Shown here: one piece after another, positions 37,895 through 47,280 of the stretch | Layout: each line of letters starts with the position of its first letter | Numbering within the stretch: position 1 is the stretch's first letter | Assembly: GCA_036785705.1 (NCBI GenBank) | Contig: JAWUZG010000970.1 | Span: 5,338,501-5,402,500, forward strand | Direction: 5' to 3' | Source: Acanthornis magna | Taxonomy: Eukaryota > Chordata > Aves > Passeriformes > Acanthizidae | DNA length: 64,000 nt | Notes under the pieces: model-generated | Database searches by the model: none | Told to the model about the DNA's origin: nothing | What the model saw: only the letters and a program-made list of their open reading frames with translations | Translations under genes and position numbers: made by a program

Positions 37895-38724
37895 CTTTTT
37901 AAGATTTTGAGAGAGATTTAAACCATATAACTAGACTACTTAAGCCTCCATATTAAAAGTTGATACCTTATTACCATATCATGTTTCCACTGCAGTACAC
38001 CAAAAAATTATCAACTACATTAATGATATAGAGAGTTGCTTTTAATTGATGAGCACATGCAGACACAAGAAACAGAATGAAAACCATGGCTGTTTGATAA
38101 ATCCATGCCTGCTCCTGGTATATATGCCAAAAGCACCAAGTTCATTAACAGCATAAAGAAGTAAGCAACTATAATCTAATGAGTCAGAGCAGACAACTTC
38201 CAGACACATCATTTTTCAATCCTGCCTGCTCTCGTCAATGATTGCGATATCTCCCAAAGTCACCAAAATGGTTTACATCTAATTTAATTAGAGACCACCC
38301 TCATGTAATACTAGGGGAATTGTTTGTATAGTATGATAGCAATAATCAGAGTAACTAAATCTCATACTCAAGCAACAGTAGTACAAACTGATAAGTACAA
38401 GTGACAGGTGAAAACTTACTAGTTTTCTTGGCCTTCAAGGACGATGTCTCTAACTATATAAAGTAAAATGATACTCAATGATGTCCTGAAGCTTATTTTT
38501 TTAAAAAGAACACCAAAATTTAGAAATAGCATGTAATACAAATGAGAAAAGGTTCACATTATTAAAATCTGAAATACTGGTGCAAGTCCAGACTGATTCA
38601 GAATGAGCATAGTATCAAATAAATGCAAAAAAATTCAAGAAAAAGATCAACTGTTTTAAAATTGAAAATGCTTGTGTTTCATAGCCTACTCCCCACGTCA
38701 CAACCCCCTCAATTAAGAAAAGAA
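37895..38724. other. Unique AT-rich noncoding DNA before CR1 copy A
   Basis: Nothing recognised. The transition to CR1-like sequence is placed at about 38725, where an AGTCACTCCCTTTTAAAAGG-type string begins. The exact 5' boundary is uncertain by tens of bases. Confidence 0.5.
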
Positions 38725-38859
38725 GAAGGGTAGCAGTCACTCCCTTTTAAAAGGAACGGAGGGCCCCATATGCCTACTGGGCCTGACCCACAGGTGTTGC
38801 TTCCCTGTAACCTGGGTCAGAGACATCACCAAGAAACTTCCCTGCCTGGTACTGCCCAC

Positions 38860-39222
38860 TGATTATTACCCACTACTGGTTTTCCAAGTGGATACTGACG
38901 AAGTCCCAACAAGAAGGCTGTGGATGATCAAGAGGGACCTCCAGACCCTGGGACAACTGGTCAAGGGATTTGGAGCACAAGTTGTGTTCTATTCTGTCCT
39001 GACAGTTGCAGGGAATGTTGGGACAAGAAACAGGAAAATCATGCAGGAAAATCACTACACTTTGAGACTGGTGTTACCAACAGAATTTTGGGGTTTTTGA
39101 TCATGGATCAGTTTATATGAGGGGAGAGCCCGCTGGCAACAAACAAGGTTCACCTGTCTCAAAGGGGGAAAAGAATCTTAGCTCAGGGGCTAGCAGGGCT
39201 TTTTGAGGGAGCTTTAAAATAG
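38860..39222 (+). pseudogene. CR1 ORF1 esterase-domain remnant (copy A)
   Basis: The frame beginning at 38888 contains D-T-D-E-V-P-T-R-R, later L-V-K-G-F-G-A-Q-V-V-F and V-A-G-N. After a frame change it resumes with H-L-S-Q-R-G-K-R-I-L-A-Q (from 39151) and closes with TAG at 39220-39222. This is the order of blocks in the SGNH/GDSL-like esterase domain of CR1 ORF1, a nucleic-acid-binding and lipolytic-fold protein of the retrotransposition particle. The family's Asp two residues ahead of the conserved His near the end is not present (N-K-V-H here). The piece is frameshifted and cannot encode the protein. It is unusual in being kept, since most CR1 copies lose their 5' part. Confidence 0.75.
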
Positions 39223-39454
39223 ATTTGAAGAGGGATGTGGACATTACCAGGTTTGACAAAGACAAGGGGTTGTATGGGGAGGACTGTTGCAACCACCTAA
39301 ATAGCAAAAGAAGGCTCAAAAAGGGATACCCCCAGCAAGAACAAACATCCAAACACATGACCACAAGACAGGGCCATGGGGCAGTCCTTCTCATCCCCAC
39401 TTGAATATTGACTCAATCATAAGATTCCTGCACACCAACACATACAGTATGGGG

Positions 39455-40120
39455 AAAAAACAGGAGGAACTAGAGATCTGTGTGTGCTAACAGGGCTTTG
39501 ATCTTACTGCAGTTAGAGACATGGTAGGATAGCTCACATGGCTGGCATCATAGAATCATAGAATATCCTGAGCTGGAAGGGACCCACAAGGATCATCACA
39601 GTCATGACTGAGTGTGGCTATTGATGGCTACAGGCTGTTTCATAGAGGCAGAAGAGAGGTGGAGGCATCCACAAGAGATGGATTGAGTGTGAAGAGCTGT
39701 CTTTGAAGACCAGCCACAAGCAGGTCAAAAGCCTGTGGGTAAGAATCAGAGGCCAAGGCAACACAGGGAACCTTGTGATTGGTATCTACTACAGGCCCCT
39801 GATCAAGGGGAGCCTATTGATGGAGACTTCTTTCTCCAGCTACAGAAGGCATCGCACTCACAGGTTCTCATCCATCTGGGGGACTTCAACCATCCTGACA
39901 TCTGCTGGAAAAGTAGCACAATGAGTTGTAGGCAATCCAGGAGACTCCTAGAATGCATGGAGGATAACTTCTGGACCTAGATAACAGAAAGCCCTACAAG
40001 AAGAGATGTGTTATTGGACCTGTTAGTCACCAACACAAGTGAGCTTATTGGGGATGTCAAAATTTGAAGAAGCCTGGGCTTCAGTCATAATGCATTGGTG
40101 GAGTTCACAGTCCTGAGGAA
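39455..40120 (+). pseudogene. CR1 ORF2 endonuclease remnant (copy A)
   Basis: APE-type endonuclease pieces are visible in separate frames. Q-E-E-L-E-I-C-V-C (about 39462) is followed by a stop. After the nested insertion come G-Y-R-L-F-H-R-G, then S-L-W-V-R-I-R-G-Q, then L-G-D-F-N-H-P-D-I-C-W (about 39879-39911). The S-D-H catalytic block near the end of the domain is degraded to S-H-N-A-L-V-E-F (about 40089-40112), so the catalytic Asp is lost. At least two frame changes and a stop separate the blocks. Such a domain nicks target DNA to start reverse transcription. This one cannot. Confidence 0.85.
39545..39602 (-). mobile_element. Nested, antisense 3' tail of another CR1
   Basis: CATAGAATCATAGAAT is the reverse complement of the CR1 3' terminal repeat. 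It is followed by ATCCTGAGCTGGAAGGGACC and more of the reverse-complemented CR1 3' end, about 58 bases in all. It lies inside the endonuclease region of copy A. Near-identical 8-mers flank it, CATGGCTG (39537-39544) and CATGACTG (39603-39610), and joining the outer sequence at those repeats restores the order of endonuclease blocks. It is thus a separate, very short, 5'-truncated insertion that arrived after copy A. Confidence 0.8.
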
Positions 40121-40129
40121 TATGGGTCA

Positions 40130-41400
40130 GATAAGGAGTAAATTTAGGCTCCTGAACTTTAAGAAAGCAAACTTCCAGCCTTTCAGAGAGATAGTGGGAT
40201 CCCCTGGGAGACTGCTCTCATGGACAAGGGAGTGGAACAGAGCTGTCAGACCTTTAAGGAAGCCTTCCGTAGAATGCAAGAGCTAGCAATCTCCAGGAGC
40301 AAGAAATCAGGTAAAGAAGGCAAGAGACTGCAGGTCAAACTAAAAAGAAAGAAGCAAATGCATAGACAGTTGAGGCTAGGACAGGTGACTCAGGGAGAGT
40401 ATAGAGACAAAGTATGGTTGTGTAGTGATGGGAGGAGAAAGCCTAGGTGAAGATGGAATTGAACCTGGAAATGGATGCAAAGAATAGCAGGAAGGGCTTC
40501 TACGGGTATGTTAACCAGAAAAAGAAGGTCAAGGAGCGTGTACAACCTGTGATAAATAATGCTAGAAAACTGGTAACAATGGATGAGGAGAAAGTTGAGG
40601 TGCTCAACAACTTTTTTGCCTCTTTCTTCAATGACAATCTCTCTTCCCACGCCTCTTGAGAGGATGGAGAGCAGGATGGGGACTGAAGGAGCAAAGTTCC
40701 TCTTACTGTAAGAGAAGATCAGGTTCATGACCACTTGAGGAACCTGAATGTACGTAAGTCTGTGGGACCCCATGAGATGAATCCCGCAGTCCTGAGGGAA
40801 TTGGCTGATGTAGTCACTCTCCATATTTGAAGAGTCATGGTTGTCAAATGAAGTGTCAGGTGATTGAAGAAGTGGAAACATTGTACCCATCTTTAAAACA
40901 GGTAAAAAGGAGGACTCTGGGAATTACTGGATTGTCAACCTCACCTCAGGAAGGTCATGGAACAGATCCTCCTAGAAGCCATGGTAAGGCACATGGAGGA
41001 CAGGGAGGTCATTTGGGACAGCCAACATAGCTTCACCAAGGGCAAGTCCTGCTTGTCCAACCTAGTGACCTTCTATGATGGACTGACTACCTCAGTGGAC
41101 AAGGGAAGGGCTATAGATATAATTTATCTGGAGTTCTGTAAAGCCTTCCACACTGTCACAACATCCTTCTCCTCTAAATTGGAGAGAGATGGGTTTGATG
41201 AGTGGATTGCTAGATGGATAAGAAATTGGTTGGATGGTCACACAGGTAGTAGTCAATGGCTCAGAGTCTCAGTGGACACCAGTGATAAGTGGTGTCCTTC
41301 AGCGGGTACTGGGACCTGTGTTATTGGATATCTTCATTAACGACATAGACAAAGGGATTGAGTGCACTCTCAGCAAGTTTGACACCATTTTGACATAATG
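40130..41400 (+). pseudogene. CR1 ORF2 linker and reverse transcriptase remnant (copy A)
   Basis: The linker shows L-N-L-E-M-D-A-K-N and E-E-K-V-E-V-L-N-N-F-F-A-S (40447-40659). The RT part shows [10 protein letters not shown] and then motif A as [11 protein letters not shown]. There the catalytic Asp is Glu (41131-41133) and the second motif Asp is His (41149-41151). The F-A-D-D box expected near 41378-41386 has lost two codons and reads S-K-F-D-T. Both polymerase metal-binding sites are therefore destroyed. Several frame changes occur. Confidence 0.88.
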
Positions 41401-41411
41401 CCAAGCTGAGT

Positions 41412-42263
41412 GTGGTTGCCTTACCTGAAGGATGGGATGCCCTCCAGAGGGACCTGGGCAAGCTCAAGTGGACCCGTGGGAATTTCATGATGTTTAATAA
41501 GATCAAGTGCAAGGTGCTGCACTCAGGTTGGAGCAACCCCTGGTATCAACACAGGCTGGGGGATGAGCAGATCAAGAGCAGCCCAGCTGAGAAGGAATAG
41601 GGGGTGCTGGTGGATGAGAGGCTGGACATGAGCCAGCAATGTGCACTTGCAGCCCAGAGAGCCAAATGTGCCCTGGGCTGCATCCAAAGCAGCATGACCA
41701 GTGAGTCAAGGGAGGGGAATCTGCCGCTCTTCTCCCATCTGGTGAGACCCCACCTGGAGTGCTGAGTCCAGCTCTGGGGTCCCCAGCCCAGGAAGGACAT
41801 TGACCTGTTGGAAGAAGTCCAGAGGAGGCCACCAAGTTGGTGAGAGGGATGGAGCACCTCTCCTATGAGAAAAGGCTGACAGAATTGGGATTGTTCAGCC
41901 TGGAGAAGAGAAGGCTTTGGGGTCACCTAATTGCTGCCTTCCATTACCTGAAGAGAGCCTACAAAAAAGATGGAGAAGGACTTTTTACAAGAGCATGTAG
42001 TGACAGGACGGGGGGGGAAAGGATACAACCTAGAAGAGAGTCAGTTTATATTAGATATTAGGAAAAAAACTGTATCAGTGAGGGTGGTGAGGTACTGGAA
42101 CAGTTTGCTCAGAGCAGTTGTGGATGCCTCATCCCTGGAGGTGTTCAAACCCAGTCTGGATGAAGCTCTGAGCAACCTGGTCCAGTGGAAGGTATCCCTG
42201 CCCTTGGCAGGGGGGTTGAAACTAGAGGATTCTCAAAGTCCCTTTCAACCCAAACTACTCTAG
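41412..42263 (+). pseudogene. CR1 ORF2 C-terminal region (copy A)
   Basis: Recognisable pieces include L-Q-R-D-L-G-K-L (about 41445), [10 protein letters not shown] (41490-41520), a stop after S-P-A-E-K-E (41600), then G-V-L-V-D-E-R-L-D-M-S-Q-Q-C. An intact 97-codon tail (41970-42263) includes L-D-I-R-K-K and V-V-R-Y-W-N-S-L. This is the thumb and C-terminal part shared by avian CR1 ORF2 proteins. The 3' untranslated part is short and ends at the ATTCTATG repeat. Confidence 0.85.
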
Positions 42264-42281
42264 AATTCTATGATTCTATAA
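42264..42281 (+). repeat. CR1 3' terminal octamer repeat (copy A)
   Basis: ATTCTATG followed by ATTCTATA. CR1 elements end in two to four copies of an ATTCTRTG-type 8-mer rather than poly(A), and the element's reverse transcriptase recognises this end. It marks the 3' boundary and the plus orientation of copy A. Confidence 0.93.
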
Positions 42282-42654
42282 AGTCCACCTTCCAGCCCTA
42301 AACAGGACAGCCCCAAGAACCCAAGAAAACAAGGTAGCTATTTTCAATAAAAGGTATGGAAACTTATACTTGTTTAAATTTCAAAAGCGAGGACCTAGGG
42401 AAGACGTGATAACTCAGTGCAAGTATAATTTTTTCCCTGATTATTTGGGATGATAATGAAACAAAAACAAACTGGACATGAATGTTTCTAGCTGATAATT
42501 AGAAGGGTTCTTAACTACTGCAGTATGAAGTTTGGAATGAGGTTTCCAGTGTGATTAGCGGGTAAACCAGTACATATATACATATGGTATATATGCACAA
42601 GAGTTAAAAAAAACCATTTTGCCTCAAGATGAGATAGTCCTGTTTTTCCTACAT
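42282..42654. other. Non-CR1 spacer between two CR1 copies
   Basis: About 370 bases of unremarkable AT-rich DNA separate the end of copy A from the truncated start of copy B. It includes a short alternating TACATATATACATATGGTATA stretch near 42572-42594. No gene is seen. Confidence 0.6.
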
Positions 42655-43182
42655 AGCGTAGGAAAGACAGACCAGGAAAATGCAGTGGTAGAGTTGCTCT
42701 CTATGTGAGGCAACATTTGGAATATATCAGGCTCTGCCTTGGGTGGAGGACAAGCAAGTCAAGAGCTTACGGGTTGGGATAAAACAGCAGACTACTAAGG
42801 GTGACGTGTGTGTTTGCTACAGGCCACCTGAGCAGGAGAAGAAAGTGTGTGATGCCTACAGGTAGCTTGAAGCTGTCTCAAAGTCACAGGCACTGGTTCC
42901 TGTGGGGAACTTTAACTACCCTGACATCTGCTGGAGAAACAACACAGTGAAGTACAAACAGCCCAGGAGGTTCCTGGAAGGCACTGATGACAACTTCCTG
43001 ACACAGGTAGTGAGAATTCCCAGAAGGAATGATGTGCTGCCTGATTTCATACTAACAAACAGGGAAGGCCTTGCTGGAAATGTGAAGGTTGGGAGCAGAC
43101 TTGGCTCTAGTGACCATGAGACTGTAGGGTTCAGTATCAAGGAAGAAGGCAAGGAGGAAGCAGGGCAGCGAATAAGATTGTA
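42655..43182 (+). pseudogene. CR1 ORF2 endonuclease remnant (copy B)
   Basis: The region starts with the block before Y-V-R-Q-H-L-E-Y-I (about 42690-42720). It continues to C-Y-R-P-P-E-Q, then G-N-F-N-Y-P-D-I-C-W (from about 42905, where the family has G-D-F-N, so the Asp is Asn), and ends with G-S-S-D-H-E (about 43104-43121), where the S-D-H catalytic triad segment is kept. A stop lies near 42866. The last 93 codons are uninterrupted to a stop at about 43183. Confidence 0.85.
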
Positions 43183-43371
43183 ACCATGGACTTCAGGAGA
43201 GCTAATTTTAGCCTCTTTGCATATCTCCTATGAAGAATCAATGGGAACAGGTCCTGAGGGGAGAGAAATCCAAGAGCTGGTATATATTCAAGGATCACAT
43301 CCTTCAGGCTCAAGAACAATCCATCCCAATGAGCAAGAAGTTGGGCAAAGTGGACAAAGAGCTCTTCATGT

Positions 43372-44450
43372 ATGAATAAAGAACTCCTGTCAATACTCAA
43401 GCACAAGGAGAAAATACACAGGAGATGGAAAAGGGGTCAGGACACTTGGACTGAATATAGAGAGGTTGTCAGTGTAAGTAGAAATGAGACAATGAAGGTC
43501 AAAGCCCACCTGGAATTAAATCTGGCCAAGAATGTCAAGGACAACAAGAAGGACTTCTTCAAATACATCACTAACAAAGAACAGTGTGGGCCCATTACTA
43601 AATGGAGAGAGGACCCTGGTAACAAAAGGATGCAGAGAAAGCAGAGTAACTGAATGCTTTCATTGCGTCAGTCTTCACTAACATGGCCAACCCTTGGGAA
43701 TCTTTCACCCAGGAGACCAGGTTAAAGGAACTTTGGAAGGAAAACTTTTCCCTCACTCAAGGAGGATTGGGTTAGGGAACACATAGGCAGACCTGATGTC
43801 TATAGGTCCATGGCTACTGATGAGATGCATCCAAAAGTGCTGAGAGAGCTGGTGGACACCACAGCAGGTATGTTAATGGTCATCTTTGAAATGTTGTGGA
43901 GATCAGGAGAGGTGCCTGAGCACTGAAAAGAGTAAATGTCACCTCAATCTTTAAAAAGGGCAAGAAGGAGAACCCAGGGAACCACTAGCCAGTTAGCCTG
44001 GAAAGGTGATGGAGTGCCTCATTCTAGAGGCCTTCTCTGTCCACATGGATGACAAGAAGGGGATCAGGAGTAGTCAGCATGGATTTACTAAAGGCATGAC
44101 TAACCTGATGCCCTTCTGTAATGAGACAACTACCTAGATGGATGAGGGGAGAGCAGTGAGTATGGACTACCTCAACTTCAGCAAGGCTTTTGACACTGCT
44201 TCTCACAATATCCTCATAGGTAAACTGAGGAAGTATGGACTAGATAAGTGGACAGAAAGGGAGATTGAGAACTGGTTGAAGGACACACCCCAGAGGGATG
44301 TAATCAGTAGCACAGGGTCTAGTTAGAGGCGTGCAACTAGTGGTATCTGCCAAGGTTCCATGTTGGGCCCAGTATTGTTTAACTTGCTCATCAGTGTCTT
44401 GGGTGAAGGGGCCTCCTCAGCAAGTTCACTGATGACACAAAGCTGGGAGG
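43372..44450 (+). pseudogene. CR1 ORF2 linker and reverse transcriptase remnant (copy B)
   Basis: The linker carries K-R-G-Q-D-T-W-T-E-Y and K-D-N-K-K-D-F-F-K-Y-I (43372-43653). RT motif A reads D-Y-L-N-F-S-K-A-F-D-T, so the catalytic Asp is Asn (44174-44176) while the later A-F-D is kept. The C box reads F-T-D-D (44425-44436), keeping both metal-binding Asp but with Thr for Ala. G-S-M-L-G-P-V-L-F-N (about 44357-44386) precedes it. Frames change several times, so no protein is made. Confidence 0.88.
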
Positions 44451-45240
44451 AGTGTCTGATACGCAAGATGGTGTGCTGACATTCAGAAGTACCTCAGCAA
44501 GCTGGAGAGATGGGCAGAAAGAACTGTCTAAAGTCCAACAAGGGCAATTGCAGGGTCCTGCACCAGTACAGGCTGAGGGCCAAACTGCTGGAAAGCAGCT
44601 CTGCAGAGAAGGACCTGTGGGTCCTGGAGGACAACAAGCTATCCATGATCCAGCAATGAGCCCTTGTGCCCAAGAAGGCCAATGGGTGCATTAGGAAGAG
44701 CATTGCCTGCAGATTGAGGGAGGTGATCCTGCCCCTCTACTCAGCCCTGGTGGGGCTAAATCTGGAGTGCTGTGTCTGCGTCTGGGCTCCTCACAACAAG
44801 AGTGACGTGGAGTTCCTGGAGAGGGTCCAGCGGAGAGCAACAAAGGTGATCGGAGGTCTGGACCCTCTCTTGCAAGGAAAGGCTGAGGGAACTGGGTCTG
44901 TTCAGCCTTGAGAAGAGACAACTGAGGGAGGACCTCATTCATGTGCATAAATATCTAAAGGGGGGTGCCAAGAGGATGGAGCCAGGCTCTTGTCAGTGGT
45001 GCCAAGCAATAGGACAAGAGGCAGCAGGCAAAGACTGATGCAAGGAAGTTCCACCTGAATATAAGAAAAAGCTTTTTTACTGTGAGGGTGACTGAGCACT
45101 GGAGAAGTTATGGAGTCTCCCTCACCAGAGATAATCAAGAACTATCTGGACAGAATCCTGTGCCACTGTGTTCTAGGATGACTCTGTTTGAAAAGGGAGG
45201 TTAGACCAGATAATCCACTGTAGTCCCTTCCAAACTCATC
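44450..45240 (+). pseudogene. CR1 ORF2 C-terminal region and 3' UTR (copy B)
   Basis: Frame 44666-44911 carries [20 protein letters not shown] and [12 protein letters not shown], standard CR1 C-terminal blocks. Then K-S-F-F-T-V-R-V-T (about 45065-45095) follows in another frame. The 3' untranslated part runs to the octamer repeat. Confidence 0.85.
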
Positions 45241-45242
45241 CG

Positions 45243-45259
45243 TTCTGTGATTCTGTGAT
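45243..45259 (+). repeat. CR1 3' terminal octamer repeat (copy B)
   Basis: TTCTGTGA followed by TTCTGTGA, the R = G variant of the CR1 terminal 8-mer, whereas copy A carries the R = A variant. It fixes the 3' boundary and orientation. Confidence 0.92.
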
Positions 45260-45879
45260 AACCTCAGCTAGTAAGGTTATGGCTACACTTTCAACCATGA
45301 GTCTGTTTTCTCTGTTATTCCCTTCTGAGTTCAACCTGGATTTGACCTCCAAGCTGTGTGATACTTTCGGTTTTTCTTTTTTTAAATGTATAAAATGTAG
45401 AGTACATGAAGTGCTTTACCCTTACCGTCTCATTTTGTTCTCTCTTCCATATGACCCTTGAGTGTATATGTTATTATAACTCTGTTTCAACTCCTGTTAC
45501 ACTTAATGCAGCTGTGGGAATCAAATAGTCAACACCTATGGTATCAATACCTACTGCATTCTTAATCAGAAGGAAGAAGCCCAAGGAGATAAGTGCTTTA
45601 TTTTATATTTTACTATATCCTTCTTAATAAACAAGCTTTTCTCTCTCATCACGAACTGAGAGGAGCCATGTAAAGAAGTGCACAAGGAACACAGTGCACT
45701 CTTCTTTAAAACATAAGCATTTGAGTCAGAAGCTGTCTTTTGGGCATCTCCTCAGAGAACAAATTTAACTTCACCACTGGCAATGTGTATTTGTACTTGT
45801 AATGTAATTATTTCCCTTATTCTTCTGTAAATATTGTATGATAGTTACAGTTTAATAAATTTCATTCATCAGTTCATAC
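45260..45879. other. Unique noncoding DNA downstream of CR1 copy B
   Basis: No gene or repeat recognised. The AATAAA-type strings here are expected by chance in AT-rich DNA. Confidence 0.5.
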
Positions 45880-46270
45880 CACCGATTTCATTCATTCACA
45901 ATTGATTAAAATGGGAGGTGTTTCACAAGTAGCAAAACGGATGAAACTCCTAAAGATACATCACTGCTTTAGTTTACATTTCCCACAGCATGGCTCACTC
46001 GGTCTATAATGTATTTTTCACTCTCTGGTGTTTGCTCGAAGACTCTCAAACACAATATAAATTCCTCTGTCAAACCACACAATTATTTTTACTAATCCAT
46101 TGAGAATGGCAAAGCTGAAGCATTTGATCTGAGGCAGCCTGGTACAATAATCTAACAGTTCATTCAAGCAGGTGCAGGAAGTATTATGCAAATTTAAACT
46201 AACTTCTTTTTTTATGCATGAGCACCTCACATTAATATTCCTCAGGCATAAAATTCATTCCTTTGACAGT
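45880..46270. promoter_or_regulatory. Candidate conserved noncoding element with octamer and RUNX-type sites
   Basis: This repeat-free segment contains a perfect octamer ATGCAAAT (46186-46193), a RUNX-type AACCACA (46073-46079) next to an AATTATT core, and several other ATTA cores. Its texture resembles vertebrate developmental enhancers. No conservation data are available here, so this is a weak inference. Confidence 0.22.
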
Positions 46271-47239
46271 CACCGCTAACTCACTATAGTCAGTTATCAC
46301 CAGAGTGATATCAACCTGTACATGCTACAAATGCAACATGTTTTCCTAACTATTTTAGTTAAGAGGACAGTAGCTGTAAAAGATGAACTGAGTTTAATGC
46401 ACAGAAGTAATCAAAAGTAGCAGTGGGGTGTCCCTCAGCTACCACCACCAGAGATTCTTGCAGAGTTGGACCTGCATTTGAAAGCTGTATATTGAAAATA
46501 TTCTTCTGAGATAAGATGGAACAGCCTTCCAAAAAAACTCCAAGGAGAACTCATAGAGTATGAAGATCATAATTAAATTTTGGGAGGGAAAGTGTACTTC
46601 CTGTCCACAGTTCATTCTTATTTAATTGAAAATAAACATTAGAAAATTTTTCCAGAGTAAAACACTGTTAATTACAAAGGCTAGGAAGCCTTCATTTACA
46701 TCTATAAGACCTGCTTTTATAAAAGGTCCCAGCACACATAATGCAATCAGTTTTCACAGGGTCATAAAGTTGAGGAAGGAGGATCTGAAAAGATGGCTTT
46801 CCCCACTGCTTAAGATTGTGGGGAGAAAAAAATGTCCCACACATCAAACGTCATAGAATCAATCATTTTGGAGCTCGCAGAGTAGGTTCCCTTAAATCTT
46901 GGTCACACAAGTTGTGAAGATAGCATCATCCCTGGCTGGAATAAACGCAATATATACCTAACTACTAGCACCACTGGTCTGAGTAGAGCAATAAAACCTG
47001 TCACACTGGTGTCTTATCTGCCTATACCACATATACTTCATTACAGGGCTCCTGTTAAGTTGCTCTTTGCTGAGTTACAAAGACACTTCAGAATACAGCT
47101 CTGGCTGCCAATGAGAGTATGGTGCTTTTAGAGGCATGAGTGCACCAACAGGTCTTAACATGTTGAATCTGATGATCTGGGGCCTTCTTCTATGCGCCCT
47201 GCCCATGGGACAGGGAGTCCTGAGCATTCAACCCTCTGT

Positions 47240-47280
47240 AATTTTTAGTTACATTTTAGTTACATAATTTTAGTTACACT
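47240..47280. repeat. Three short ATTTTAGTTACA repeats
   Basis: Three near-identical 11-14 base units occur in a row, the middle one followed by an extra TA. Ordinary slippage product. Confidence 0.75.

Larger units (their letters stand above)
38725..42281 (+). mobile_element. CR1 LINE retrotransposon, copy A, decayed
   Basis: About 3.56 kb of a chicken-repeat-1-type non-LTR retrotransposon. In order it keeps an ORF1 esterase-domain remnant (to 39222), ORF2 endonuclease pieces (39455-40120), a linker (about 40130-40660), reverse transcriptase pieces (40830-41400), and the ORF2 C-terminal region (41412-42263). The 3' end is the CR1 hallmark, ATTCTATGATTCTAT (42264-42278). Full-length CR1 is about 4.5 kb, so the 5' end is missing and the ORF1-ORF2 junction is short. 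Many frameshifts and stops are present. A short antisense CR1 tail interrupts it at 39545-39602. It reproduced by target-primed reverse transcription when alive and is inert now. Confidence 0.93.
42655..45259 (+). mobile_element. CR1 LINE retrotransposon, copy B, 5'-truncated and decayed
   Basis: About 2.6 kb of CR1 in the same orientation as copy A. It starts inside the endonuclease domain and ends with TTCTGTGATTCTGTGATAA (about 45243-45259), the CR1 3' repeat. Endonuclease, linker, reverse transcriptase and C-terminal blocks follow in order, with frameshifts and stops. Its sequence differs enough from copy A in matching blocks (for example the endonuclease and RT motifs) that it is a separate insertion, not a local duplication. 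The 5' truncation is the usual result of incomplete reverse transcription. Confidence 0.93.

Noticed and set aside
38725..45259. CR1 blocks considered as an endogenous retrovirus
   Set aside because: The terminal octamer repeats, APE-type endonuclease and esterase-type ORF1 identify a non-LTR CR1 LINE; there is no LTR, protease, integrase or envelope.
46850..46930. Possible reversed CR1 3' end (TCATAGAATC…)
   Set aside because: Only the first ten bases fit well; the second octamer and the following conserved segment are not recognisable, so chance is more likely.
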